Source of the DNA: Blattabacterium sp. (Blattella germanica) str. Bge
GTDB lineage: Bacteria > Bacteroidota > Bacteroidia > Flavobacteriales > Blattabacteriaceae
DNA: 64,000 bases
NCBI RefSeq assembly: GCF_000022605.2
Contig: NC_013454.1
Coordinates: forward strand, 1 to 64,000
Direction of reading: 5' to 3'
Positions 9,211-18,691 of the stretch are shown here, piece after piece. The position numbers and the translations under genes are program-made. Within the stretch, counting starts at the first letter, position 1. Each line of letters opens with the position of its first letter. The notes below the pieces were generated by a model. It worked only from the letters and a program-made list of their open reading frames with translations, was not told the DNA's origin and searched no databases.

Positions 9211-10419
9211 ATGGCCGAGTATAATTTGACCCTTCCAGCCATGGGTGAAAGTATAGCTGAGGCTACTATCATTCGTTGGTTAAAAAAAGAGGGAGATTCT
9301 ATAAAAAAAGAAGACCTTTTGGTAGAAATAGCTACAGATAAAGTAGATTCTGAAATTTCTTCTCCAGTCAATGGGATATTAAAAAAGAAATTATTTTATC
9401 CCAATGAAGTGGCTAAGGTGGGAAGTCCAATAGCAATTTTAGAAACAGAAGAAGAATTAAAAAAATTGCCTATAAAAGATGAAATAATAAAAGAAAATAA
9501 AAAACGTTTTTATTCTCCTCTTGTACGTACTATTGCTCATAAAGAAGGTGTTAGTTTTTACGAATTGGAAACAATAGAGGGGACTGGAGCAAAAGGCCGT
9601 GTCACTAAAAAAGACATATTAAAATATATTCAAAAAAATAAAATCATTCCGCCTAAATACAGTGATATGTTTCTATCATATCATACAAAAAATAATAATA
9701 TGATGATAGAAAATGAAGAAATTGTAGAAATGGATAGAATGCGTAGAATCACTGCAGAACATATGATGAACAGCAAAAATATATCTGCACATGTTACTTC
9801 TTTTGTAGAAGCAGATGTAACAAATATTGTGAAATGGAGAGAAAAAATGAAAGATTCTTTTCAAAAAAATACAGGAGAAAAACTAACTTTAATGTCTGTT
9901 TTTGTGGAATGTGTGGTTAAAGCCATTAAGGATCTTCCTATGATCAATATTTCCGTAAATGGTACGAATATAATAAAGAAAAGAAATATTCATATAGGAT
10001 TAGCGACAGCTTTACCTAATGGTAATTTAATTGTTCCTGTTATAAAACACGCAGATTCTTATAGTTTAGGAGGATTAATAAAAATCATTAATGACTTAAT
10101 AAAAAGAGCTAAATCTAATCAATTAAAACCAGAAGAAACTCAAGGGGGAACTTATACAATTAGCAATATTGGTAGTTTTGGAAATCTTTTTGGAACTCCA
10201 ATTATACATCAACCACAGGTTGCTATTATGGCTATAGGGTTGATCCAAAAAAAATTATCTATTATAGAAACGCCAGAAGGTGATTTAATAGGAATTAGAC
10301 ACAAAATTTATTTGTCTCATTCTTATGATCATCGTGTAATAGATGGAGTTTTGGGAGGAGGATTTGCTAAAAAGGTTGCTTTATATTTGGAAAAATTTAA
10401 TTGTTATACGAAAATATAA
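9211..10419 (+). CDS. Dihydrolipoamide acyltransferase, E2 of a 2-oxoacid dehydrogenase complex
   Basis: Core subunit that carries acyl groups on a lipoyl arm and transfers them to CoA. The 402 residues show the lipoyl domain (1-80) with lipoylated Lys44 in ATDKVDSE, a peripheral-subunit-binding domain at about 105-145 (YSPLVRTIAHKEG ... GAKGRVTKKDI), and a catalytic acyltransferase domain ending in SYDHRVIDG with His374 and Asp378. The single lipoyl domain and the N-terminus resemble flavobacterial branched-chain or 2-oxoglutarate-type E2 proteins, but sequence alone does not fix the substrate, so no gene symbol is given. No E1 or E3 gene is adjacent. ppa begins 13 bases after its stop. Confidence 0.9.
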   Translation: MAEYNLTLPAMGESIAEATIIRWLKKEGDSIKKEDLLVEIATDKVDSEISSPVNGILKKKLFYPNEVAKVGSPIAILETEEELKKLPIKDEIIKENKKRFYSPLVRTIAHKEGVSFYELETIEGTGAKGRVTKKDILKYIQKNKIIPPKYSDMFLSYHTKNNNMMIENEEIVEMDRMRRITAEHMMNSKNISAHVTSFVEADVTNIVKWREKMKDSFQKNTGEKLTLMSVFVECVVKAIKDLPMINISVNGTNIIKKRNIHIGLATALPNGNLIVPVIKHADSYSLGGLIKIINDLIKRAKSNQLKPEETQGGTYTISNIGSFGNLFGTPIIHQPQVAIMAIGLIQKKLSIIETPEGDLIGIRHKIYLSHSYDHRVIDGVLGGGFAKKVALYLEKFNCYTKI

Positions 10420-10432
10420 AAATTTAAAATTT

Positions 10433-10930
10433 ATGAAAGTCAATTTTGATGTACTTATTGAAATACCAAAAGGTAGTAGAAATAAATATGAATTTGATAA
10501 AAAAAATAATCTCATTCGATTAGATCGAGTTTTGTATTCTCCTATGAGTTATCCAACAGATTATGGATTTATTCCCAAAACACTTTCTATGGATGGAGAT
10601 CCATTAGATGCATTAGTTTTCTTGACGGTTCCTACAGTTCCGGGTTGTTTAATCAAAGTCAAACCTATTGGAATTTTTTTTATGATAGATGAAAAAGGAG
10701 AAGACGAAAAAATTATTTGTGTTCCCATAGCTGATCCAAACTATAATACAATCAATAGTATTGATGAAATTTCTTTACATACTAAAAAAGAAATAGAACA
10801 TTTTTTTTCAGTGTATAAAGATCTAGAAAACAAAAAAGTTAAAGTAGGAAATTGGAAAGATCAAGATAAAGCTATTTTTGTATATGAACAATCTTGTTTA
10901 CGATATAAAAATCATTTATCGCAAATGTAA
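10433..10930 (+). CDS. ppa: Inorganic pyrophosphatase (family I)
   Basis: Hydrolyses pyrophosphate to phosphate, pulling biosynthetic reactions forward in the cytoplasm. Family I hallmarks are IEIPKGSRNKYEFDK at the N-terminus, YPTDYGFIPKT, and the metal-binding signature DGDPLDALVF with its three aspartates. The frame is open 30 codons further upstream, but that extension lies within the E2 gene in another frame; the ATG at 10433 gives 165 residues and the conserved N-terminus. Its last 15 bases overlap the convergent aspS gene. Confidence 0.96.
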   Translation: MKVNFDVLIEIPKGSRNKYEFDKKNNLIRLDRVLYSPMSYPTDYGFIPKTLSMDGDPLDALVFLTVPTVPGCLIKVKPIGIFFMIDEKGEDEKIICVPIADPNYNTINSIDEISLHTKKEIEHFFSVYKDLENKKVKVGNWKDQDKAIFVYEQSCLRYKNHLSQM

Positions 10931-12619
10931 TTCTTTCAATTTTTCTTTTTTCAAAAAAGATGGAGCTTTTGTCATTAGATCTTCTCCATAATTGCTTTTT
11001 GGAAAAGCAATGAAGTTTTTTATATCATCATTCCCTTCTAAAAGATTAATGAGTCGATCTAAACCAAAAGCTATTCCACCATGAGGAGGAGTTCCATATT
11101 CAAAAGATTTGATAAAAAATCCGAATTCAGATTCTATTTCTTTTGCAGATAATCCTAAATGTTTAAAAATTAAATTTTGTATGTTTTGATTATGAATGCG
11201 GATAGATCCACTTCCTATTTCTATTCCATTTATAATCAAATCGTAAGACTGAGAACGAATATTTTCTGGATATTTTTCCAATAAGTGAATATCTTCTTTT
11301 TTAGGACTTGTAAATGGATGATGTACTGATTTATATCTTTTAGATCTCTCATCCCATTCTAAAAGAGGTAAATCAGTTACCCATAAAGGTTTAAAAATTT
11401 TTGAATTTTTCAAATTCAAGTGATTAGCTATTTCTAAACGAACTTTTCCAAGTGTTTTTCTGGTATTTTTTCTTTTTCCGTAAGAAATGAATAATAAATC
11501 TCCAGGAACCGCTTGAAAATGATTGATAAAAATTGTTATAATTTCCTCGCTAAAAAAATCTGGATTAGAAGAAAGTAAAGTTTTATTCGATAAATATTGG
11601 ATCCAAAAAATATTTGGATTTTCTATTTTTTTGAATAAAGAATTCATCTGATCATGATTTTTATGACATTTTGGAACTTTTATTCCTATTATTAATTCTT
11701 GTTCTTTTAAAAAAGAAATATTTTTTTTTTGTACTAAATTATTTAATTCTATAAATGGCATTCCAAAACGAATATCAGGACTATCCGTCCCATACATTTT
11801 CATTGCATCAGAATAAGAAATACAAGGAAAAGATTCTAATTGAATATTTTTTATTCTTCGAAATAAATGTTTTATAAAATTTTCAAAAAAAATTAATACG
11901 TCATCTACTTCTACAAAAGACATTTCACAATCTATTTGTGTAAATTCAATTTGTCTATCAGAACGAGCATCTTCATCTCTAAAACATTTCACGATTTGAA
12001 AATATTTATCAATTCCCCCTATCATTAATAATTGTTTAAATAATTGAGGAGATTGAGCTAATGCATAAAATTTTCCAACATGTGTTCTAGATGGAACAAC
12101 AAAACTTCTAGCACCTTCTGGTGTATAATTTATCAATACAGGAGTTTCTATTTCTAAAAACCCATTTTGAGAAAGAAAATTGCGTATTTCTAAAGCAAGA
12201 TTATGACGAATTATCAAATTATTTTTGATAGGATTTCTCCTAATATCAAGATATCTATATTTCATTCTAATTTCTTCATTTCCATCTGTTTGATTTTCAA
12301 TAGTAAAAGGAGTAGGAAGAGAAGAATTCAATATTTCTATCTGAGAAACTGAAATTTCTATTTCACCTGTAGGAATATTATTATTTTTGGATATTCTTTC
12401 GACTACTTTTCCCTGAATTTTAATTAAAAATTCTTTTCCTAAAAAAAATTTTTCTATTAAATTTTTAGAAAAAATAAGTTGAGTGATTCCAAAATAATCT
12501 CTAATATCTATAAAACAAAGAGATCCTAAATTTCTTTTTTTTTGAATCCATCCAGATAAAACAACTTCTTTTCCAATATCTTTTTTACACAATTCTCCAC
12601 AATTATGTGTTCTATACAT
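10916..12619 (-). CDS. aspS: Aspartyl-tRNA synthetase
   Basis: Class II synthetase charging tRNA-Asp. The 567 residues include the N-terminal OB-fold anticodon-binding domain (VVLSGWIQKKRNLGSLCFIDIRD), the motif 2 region with FRDEDARSDRQIEFTQID, a reduced bacterial GAD insertion (about 270-400), and the class II motif 3 GGIAFGLDRLI near 520. Somewhat shorter than the roughly 590 residues of free-living relatives, mostly in the insertion domain. Whether it also charges tRNA-Asn depends on asnS elsewhere in the genome. Its ATG directly abuts the infB stop, so it is the downstream gene of nusA-infB-aspS. Confidence 0.96.
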   Translation of the reverse strand: MYRTHNCGELCKKDIGKEVVLSGWIQKKRNLGSLCFIDIRDYFGITQLIFSKNLIEKFFLGKEFLIKIQGKVVERISKNNNIPTGEIEISVSQIEILNSSLPTPFTIENQTDGNEEIRMKYRYLDIRRNPIKNNLIIRHNLALEIRNFLSQNGFLEIETPVLINYTPEGARSFVVPSRTHVGKFYALAQSPQLFKQLLMIGGIDKYFQIVKCFRDEDARSDRQIEFTQIDCEMSFVEVDDVLIFFENFIKHLFRRIKNIQLESFPCISYSDAMKMYGTDSPDIRFGMPFIELNNLVQKKNISFLKEQELIIGIKVPKCHKNHDQMNSLFKKIENPNIFWIQYLSNKTLLSSNPDFFSEEIITIFINHFQAVPGDLLFISYGKRKNTRKTLGKVRLEIANHLNLKNSKIFKPLWVTDLPLLEWDERSKRYKSVHHPFTSPKKEDIHLLEKYPENIRSQSYDLIINGIEIGSGSIRIHNQNIQNLIFKHLGLSAKEIESEFGFFIKSFEYGTPPHGGIAFGLDRLINLLEGNDDIKNFIAFPKSNYGEDLMTKAPSFLKKEKLKELHLR

Positions 12620-15214
12620 TTATTTTACTTTTTTATCTGTAAACAACTCCTCATAAACTTCTACAATATCTCCAGATCTAAGATTCTGATAATTTTTGAT
12701 TCCTAAACCACATTCATATCCTTTAGAAACTTCTTTTACATCTTCTTTAAAACGTTTTAGGGAAGTAAATTCTCCATTATGAATAACAATTCCTTCCCGA
12801 ATTAATCTGACTTTTGCTTGTCGTAATAATTTTCCTTCTACGACCATACATCCAGCTATAGTTCCTGCTTTTGGAATTTTAAAAATTTCTCTTATTTCAG
12901 CATTTCCTAATATTTTTTCTCTTCTTTCAGGAGAAAGCATTCCATCCATTGCTTCTTGAATATCATTAGTTACATCATATATGATTGAGTAAGTTCGTAT
13001 TTCTATATTTTCTTTTTTTGCTATATTTTTAGATCCAATATTAGGACGAACATTGAATCCTATTATGATTGCATCTGAAGCACTTGCTAATAAAACGTCA
13101 GATTCCGTGATTTGACCAACTCCTTTATAAATAATATTTACCATGATAGTATTCGTAGATAATTTTTGAAGGGCATCAGCAATGGCTTCTACTGATCCAT
13201 CTACATCTCCTTTAAGAATTATTTTTAATTCTTTGAAATCTCCTAAAGCTATCCGCCTTCCTATCTCATCTAATGTAAGATGTTTTTGAGCTCTAATATT
13301 CTGTTCTCTCTGTAATTGTTCTCTTCTAGAAGCAAGCTGTTTTGCTTCTTTTTCATCTTGAAAAACTTTAAATTTATCCCCAGCTGTAGGAGCTCCGTTT
13401 AATCCCAATATAGTAATGGGTTTTGATGGCCCTGCATAAGAAATAGATTTTCCCCTTTCATCTAAAAGGTTTTTTACTTTTCCATGATGTCTTCCTGCTA
13501 ATACATAATCACCAATCTTTAATGTTCCTCCTTGTAAAAGTAAAGTCGTAATATATCCTCTTCCTTTATCTAAAGAAGCTTCTATTACTGTGCCTATGGC
13601 AGGTTTATTTGGGTTAGCTTTTAAATCTAATAATTCAGATACTAAAAGAACTTTTTCTAATAATTTATCAACTCCAGTTCCCAATTTTGCTGATATTTCT
13701 TGAGAAGGATATTTACCACCCCATTCTTCTACTAAGAAATTTAAGTTGGCTAATTGTTCTTTAATTTTATCGGAATTTGCGTTAGGTTTATCCATTTTAT
13801 TAAATACAAAAATAATGGGAACGTTGGCAGCTTGAGCATGACTGATTGCTTCTTTAGTTTGTGGCATCACTTGATCATCTGCTGCTATAACTATGATTGC
13901 AATATCTGTTATTTGAGCTCCTCTTGCACGCATAGCAGTAAACGCTTCATGACCTGGAGTATCTAAAAAAGTAATGCTTTGATGATTCGAACATTCAACA
14001 CTATAAGCCGCTATATGTTGAGTAATTCCACCTGCTTCTCCAGCAATAACGTTAGTATTTCTAATATAATCTAATAAAGATGTTTTTCCATGATCTACAT
14101 GTCCCATAACAGTGATTATCGGTGGTCTTGGTCTTAAATCCTCCTCTAAATCCTTATCATCTTGAACGGCTTCTTCTAAATCTAATCCAACAAATTCTAC
14201 ATTATATCCAAATTCATCTGCTACTAAAGTTAATATTTCTGCATCCAATCTTTGATTCATAGTAACCATTATTCCTAAAGACATACAAGATACAATCACA
14301 TCCGTTGCATTCACTTTCATCATGGATGCTAATTCATTAACTGTTGTAAATTCAGCTACTTTAAGTATTTTATCTTTTTTTTCATTCTCTATTTCATTTT
14401 GCAATAGTCTTTTTTCTTTTTTGTATTGGCGTTTTTCTTTTCTAATTTTTGAAGCTTTGGATTTGATTCCTTTAGATGATAACTTTTCCAAAGTTTCTTT
14501 GATTTGTTTCTCTATTTGTTCATCAGTAATTCCTGATTTTTGGAAATTTTTTTTATTTTTTTTATCTGATTTATCTGTTTTTTTTTCATAAGAATGTTTT
14601 AAAGAAAATTTTCTTTCTTTATCCTGTTTTTTTCTAACAGAAATATTTTTCATTTCATCAATCACAATTTCTTTTTTAATTCTTTTTCGTTTTTTTTTGA
14701 TTTCTTGCTTCGTTCTTTTCTTTTCAAATTGAGACAAATCAATTCTATCTCCTGTTAACATAACTCCATCTAATTTTTGATAAATAGTGTCTATGTGTTC
14801 AGGTTTATTATCTTTGAATTTATTTTCTACTTTTTTATGCAAATTATTTTTTTTTTCTTCTTTAGCATCATATTTTTTTGTATCAATATTTATTTTTCCT
14901 ATTTTCTTGAATTCAATTAAATTTTCCGATTTAGCACGTATAATTTGAGGAGTATGAATCTGTTTAGATTTTAACAATTCTTCTTTTATTTTTTCTTTTT
15001 CCATCCTTTTTTGCAAAAATATTTTCTCGGACTCATCTCGTATTTCTTTATAAGTTTGAAATTCTCGTACAAGAAATTTGTAAACTTGTCCTTCTATTTT
15101 TGCATTAGGATTATGTTCTATTTCAATTCCCTTTTTTTGTAAAAAACTAACTACTCTTTGTAAAGAAATATTGAATTGGGTTAATACTGTTTTTAATCTG
15201 ATTTTATCAGTCAT
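12620..15214 (-). CDS. infB: Translation initiation factor IF-2
   Basis: GTPase that places initiator tRNA on the 30S subunit and promotes subunit joining. The 864 residues show an N-terminal IF2_N-like segment (IRLKTVLTQFNISLQRVVSFL), a long Lys/Glu-rich low-complexity linker (about 60-290), a second IF2_N segment (VNELASMMKVNATDVIVSCM), the G domain starting at about residue 370 (GHVDHGKTSLLD, DTPGH, NKMDK), then the beta-barrel and fMet-tRNA-binding C domains. Free-living flavobacteria usually have longer linkers. It sits between nusA and aspS, the widely conserved nusA-infB order. Confidence 0.97.
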   Translation of the reverse strand: MTDKIRLKTVLTQFNISLQRVVSFLQKKGIEIEHNPNAKIEGQVYKFLVREFQTYKEIRDESEKIFLQKRMEKEKIKEELLKSKQIHTPQIIRAKSENLIEFKKIGKINIDTKKYDAKEEKKNNLHKKVENKFKDNKPEHIDTIYQKLDGVMLTGDRIDLSQFEKKRTKQEIKKKRKRIKKEIVIDEMKNISVRKKQDKERKFSLKHSYEKKTDKSDKKNKKNFQKSGITDEQIEKQIKETLEKLSSKGIKSKASKIRKEKRQYKKEKRLLQNEIENEKKDKILKVAEFTTVNELASMMKVNATDVIVSCMSLGIMVTMNQRLDAEILTLVADEFGYNVEFVGLDLEEAVQDDKDLEEDLRPRPPIITVMGHVDHGKTSLLDYIRNTNVIAGEAGGITQHIAAYSVECSNHQSITFLDTPGHEAFTAMRARGAQITDIAIIVIAADDQVMPQTKEAISHAQAANVPIIFVFNKMDKPNANSDKIKEQLANLNFLVEEWGGKYPSQEISAKLGTGVDKLLEKVLLVSELLDLKANPNKPAIGTVIEASLDKGRGYITTLLLQGGTLKIGDYVLAGRHHGKVKNLLDERGKSISYAGPSKPITILGLNGAPTAGDKFKVFQDEKEAKQLASRREQLQREQNIRAQKHLTLDEIGRRIALGDFKELKIILKGDVDGSVEAIADALQKLSTNTIMVNIIYKGVGQITESDVLLASASDAIIIGFNVRPNIGSKNIAKKENIEIRTYSIIYDVTNDIQEAMDGMLSPERREKILGNAEIREIFKIPKAGTIAGCMVVEGKLLRQAKVRLIREGIVIHNGEFTSLKRFKEDVKEVSKGYECGLGIKNYQNLRSGDIVEVYEELFTDKKVK

Positions 15215-15268
15215 ATTATATATTGTGTAAGAGCAAAGAGCAAAAATAAAAATTTAGTAAAACAAAAC

Positions 15269-16522
15269 TCACGTATTTATATTTAATTCCTCTTCAAATT
15301 CTTTTTTCAATATGGAAACAACTTTGTTGATTATTTTTTCTTCCAGATTGGTTCGTTTGCTAAGATCATTTTTTCTGTAATTTAGAATAGATTTTGCAGT
15401 GTTTAAACCTACTTTATGAAATCTTTCTAGAACTTCTGGTTCTATTTCATCAGAAAATTCTGTTAGTTCTACATCATCTTCATAAGGAAAATCTCTAAAT
15501 ATATGAATTTTGTATCCAGTTAATTGACTAGCTAATCTTATATTTTGTCCACCTCTTCCAATTGCTCTAGATATTTCTTCAAGTTTTACATATACGTTGA
15601 CATATTTATGGTCTTCATTGACTTCCATCATAGAAACTTTAGCAGGACTTAAGGCTCGTGTAATATATAATTGTGTATTAGAAGTATAATTGATAACATC
15701 TATATTTTCATTTTTCAATTCTCTGACAATAGGATGAATTCTAGATCCTTTCATTCCTACACAAGCCCCAACTGGATCTATTCGATCATCATAAGATTCT
15801 ACAGCTACTTTAGCTTTTTCTCCTGGGATACGTGCTACTTTTTTGACTGTAATTAACCCATCTGAGACTTCTGGGATCTCTAACTTAAAAAGTTCTTCTA
15901 AAAAAGCTTCATCTCTTCTAGTAAGAATAGCAAAAGGTTTATTGTCTTTCCAATCCACTCGTTTAACTAAAGCTCTAACCGGGTCTCCTTTTCTAAAAAA
16001 ATCACTGGGAATTTGTTCTTGTTTAGGTAAAACCATTTCGTTCTGTTCTTCATCTCTCATGATAATTTGCTTGGATAAAATATGATAAACTTCAACATTG
16101 ATAATTTCTCCTATTTTATTTTTGAATTTTTTATAAGTATTTGTATTATCATATTCATTGATTTTTGAAAGTAAATTTTGTCTTAAAGATAAAATAGCTC
16201 TCCGTCCTAAAGATTGTAATTCTACTTTTTCTGTGACTTCTTCTCCTATTTCAAAATCAGGCTCTATTTTACGTGCTATAGATAGTTCAATTTCTTTATT
16301 GATATCTTTTACTTCTCCATCTTGTACCACTATACGATTTCTCCAAATTTCTAAATCTCCTTGATCTGGATTTACAATAATATCGTAATTTTTAGATGAA
16401 TCGTATTTTTTCCTTAAAACACATCGTATAGATTCTTCTAAAATAGCCATGAGACTTACTCTATCTATATTTTTTTCACATTTAAAATCTGAAAAAGAAT
16501 CTATTAAAGCTTCATTATCCAT
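15269..16522 (-). CDS. nusA: Transcription termination/antitermination factor NusA
   Basis: RNA polymerase-associated factor acting on pausing, termination and antitermination. The 417 residues comprise the N-terminal polymerase-binding domain, an S1 domain (about 130-200), and tandem KH domains (GACVGMKGSRIHPIVREL; EISRAIGRGGQNIRLASQL), followed by a short C-terminal helical region. It lacks the long acidic repeats of the 495-residue E. coli protein, as is normal in this phylum. The ATG at 16522 is preferred over one nine codons upstream because flavobacterial NusA begins with the equivalent of MDNEALIDSFSDFK. rimP, usually just upstream, is absent. Confidence 0.95.
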   Translation of the reverse strand: MDNEALIDSFSDFKCEKNIDRVSLMAILEESIRCVLRKKYDSSKNYDIIVNPDQGDLEIWRNRIVVQDGEVKDINKEIELSIARKIEPDFEIGEEVTEKVELQSLGRRAILSLRQNLLSKINEYDNTNTYKKFKNKIGEIINVEVYHILSKQIIMRDEEQNEMVLPKQEQIPSDFFRKGDPVRALVKRVDWKDNKPFAILTRRDEAFLEELFKLEIPEVSDGLITVKKVARIPGEKAKVAVESYDDRIDPVGACVGMKGSRIHPIVRELKNENIDVINYTSNTQLYITRALSPAKVSMMEVNEDHKYVNVYVKLEEISRAIGRGGQNIRLASQLTGYKIHIFRDFPYEDDVELTEFSDEIEPEVLERFHKVGLNTAKSILNYRKNDLSKRTNLEEKIINKVVSILKKEFEEELNINT

Positions 16523-16662
16523 AAATTTAAAATTTAAAAATTGAATCAAAATTTTTATCTTTCACGAGAAATAAATTCAATATCTATTATATTATTCAAT
16601 CTAGCAAAACATAGGAAAGAAAAATAAAATTTTTGAAAAAAAACTGAAGAAGAATTTTGTTT

Positions 16663-17937
16663 ATGTGTTATAAAATTTTCATTGAAAAAATATTATCAAA
16701 AATTTTTCAAATTCAAGTAATTTATGAATTTTATCATAATTTCGACTTTAAAAAATGGGGGTACATAACTCTTATTATAATTGGAAAAACGTTATTTTTT
16801 ACTGTATTACTAATAATTTTAGAATTTATTTTCAATAGAGGAGTCCGTTTTATAGGAAGAAGAATTGTGAGTTCTACTCATTTTGTTTGGGATAACATTT
16901 TATATGAAAACAAAGTTTTTGATAGTTTAGCACATTTTTTTCCTTTATCTATTGGGTTTTTGTTGATTGAACCTTTTTTTAAAAGTTCTCATACAATCGT
17001 CATTTATTTAGAAAAAATATTCGACATATTATTTGTTTTAATTGTTTTGCAATTTCTAATTAGAGTCGTTAATTCCATTATGAGAATAGCTACAAGTGAA
17101 AACAATCACCAAACAATAGCTGTTCGCTCTTTTTCACAATTACTGAAAATCATATCCATTATATTTTGCGTTCTAGTTATCATTGCTATTCTTACAAAAA
17201 ATGATTTAATCACTGTACTTACTAGTTTAGGAGCTATTACAGCCATTGTTATATTAGTTTTTAGGGATACAATTCTTGGATTTGTTTCTGGGGTGCAAAT
17301 GGCATCTACTAAAATGATAAAAGTAGGTGATTGGATAGGAATTTCAAAATACAGTATAGAAGGTACAGTTATTGAAATCAATTTGACTTCTGCAAAAATC
17401 GAGAATTTTGATAAAACTATAACCAGTGTTCCCACTTATGATTTAATTTCTACTGCTGTAACTAATTTTGAAGTTATGCGTCAAAAGAACATACGTAGGA
17501 TAAAAAGATCTATATTATTTAATATACAATCTTTTCATTTTTGCAACTCAGAAAAATTAAAAAAATTTCAACATGTTTATTTGATTAAAAATTATATTCA
17601 TAAAAAACAAAAAGAAATAGATCTTTTCAATAAAGAAAAAAATGTTGATATTCGCATAGATCTTAATGGAAGAAGATTAACCAATATTGGGTTGTTCCGT
17701 CAGTATGCATTGGAATATTTACATCAACATCCCAGAATTTCACAATCAGAAACTCTTATGGTTCGACATTTAGAACCGACCCCCTATGGTCTTCCTGTTG
17801 AATTATATTGTTTTACAAATACTTCTGAATCTATTAAATACGAACAAATACAAGCAAGTGTTTTCGATCATTTGCTTACAGCTGCTAAAGAGTTTAATTT
17901 GGAAGTAACACAAGTCACTAAAAAAGAATTTTTTTAA
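16663..17937 (+). CDS. MscS-family mechanosensitive ion channel
   Basis: Pressure-relief channel of the inner membrane that opens on hypo-osmotic shock. The 424 residues show about four or five N-terminal membrane spans, then the pore-lining helix and the MscS beta domain (TSLGAITAIVILVFRDTILGFVSGVQ ... KVGDWIGI ... GTVIEINLTSAKIENFDK), followed by a cytosolic alpha-beta region. A TTG two codons upstream is in frame, but the ATG at 16663 is the simpler start. Larger than E. coli MscS (286 residues), closer to the YbdG/YnaI size class. It is followed four bases later by pdxJ. Confidence 0.88.
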   Translation: MCYKIFIEKILSKIFQIQVIYEFYHNFDFKKWGYITLIIIGKTLFFTVLLIILEFIFNRGVRFIGRRIVSSTHFVWDNILYENKVFDSLAHFFPLSIGFLLIEPFFKSSHTIVIYLEKIFDILFVLIVLQFLIRVVNSIMRIATSENNHQTIAVRSFSQLLKIISIIFCVLVIIAILTKNDLITVLTSLGAITAIVILVFRDTILGFVSGVQMASTKMIKVGDWIGISKYSIEGTVIEINLTSAKIENFDKTITSVPTYDLISTAVTNFEVMRQKNIRRIKRSILFNIQSFHFCNSEKLKKFQHVYLIKNYIHKKQKEIDLFNKEKNVDIRIDLNGRRLTNIGLFRQYALEYLHQHPRISQSETLMVRHLEPTPYGLPVELYCFTNTSESIKYEQIQASVFDHLLTAAKEFNLEVTQVTKKEFF

Positions 17938-17941
17938 TAAA

Positions 17942-18691
17942 ATGACAAAGTTAAGTGTAAATTTAAATAAAATAGCTACATTAAGAAATGCTAGAGGAGG
18001 GGATATTCCCAGTCTTTTACAGGTAGCAATAGATGTTCAAAAATTCGGATGTCAAGGTATAACGATTCATCCACGTCCTGATGAAAGACACATAACATAT
18101 CAAGATGTTTACGATATTCATTCTGTAATCAAAACAGAATTAAACATTGAAGGAAGGCCTACTGATAAATTCATGGAACTAGTACTGAATGTAAAACCAG
18201 ATCAAGTCACTTTAGTTCCTGATCAAGATGATGCTATCACATCCAATTCAGGATGGAATACAATTTCCCATTGTAATTTTTTAACTCAAAAAATAAAAAA
18301 ATTAAAAAATCATGGAATTAGAACTTCTATATTTTTAGATCCAAATCCAAAATTTGTTGCATATGCAGCTAAAACAGGGGCGGACCGAATAGAATTATAC
18401 ACTGGAAATTTTTCTATTGGATATGCTAGAAAAGAATGGAATAGCATTAACCCCTATATAAAAACAGCGAAAGAGGCCATTACTCATCATATGCTTGTCA
18501 ATGCTGGACATGATTTGAATTTAGATAATATTTCTTTTTTGATAAAAAAAATACCGAATCTAGCAGAAGTATCTATAGGACATGCTTTGATTAGTGAAGC
18601 TCTATATATGGGATTAGAAAACACTATTCAAAGTTATTTAAAAAGAATTCATGAATATCAAAGGAACAGATCGTATGATATTGCATTCTAA
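17942..18691 (+). CDS. pdxJ: Pyridoxine 5'-phosphate synthase
   Basis: Condenses 1-deoxyxylulose 5-phosphate with 3-amino-2-oxopropyl phosphate, the ring-closing step of DXP-dependent vitamin B6 synthesis. The 249-residue TIM barrel has the characteristic N-terminus LSVNLNKIATLRNARGG, ITIHPRPDERHI, VTLVPD and VNAGHDLNLDN near the C-terminus. Together with pdxH, also in this window, it implies de novo PLP synthesis, useful for the PLP enzymes here (SufS, SpeA). The end overlaps the next gene by 17 bases. Confidence 0.97.
   Translation: MTKLSVNLNKIATLRNARGGDIPSLLQVAIDVQKFGCQGITIHPRPDERHITYQDVYDIHSVIKTELNIEGRPTDKFMELVLNVKPDQVTLVPDQDDAITSNSGWNTISHCNFLTQKIKKLKNHGIRTSIFLDPNPKFVAYAAKTGADRIELYTGNFSIGYARKEWNSINPYIKTAKEAITHHMLVNAGHDLNLDNISFLIKKIPNLAEVSIGHALISEALYMGLENTIQSYLKRIHEYQRNRSYDIAF

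Noticed and set aside
10343-10432. N-terminal extension of ppa
   Set aside because: It is the E2 gene read in another frame; the ATG at 10433 begins the family-conserved sequence.
13754-14591. Open frames on the plus strand inside infB
   Set aside because: They are antisense to a well-supported GTPase gene and show no protein family pattern.
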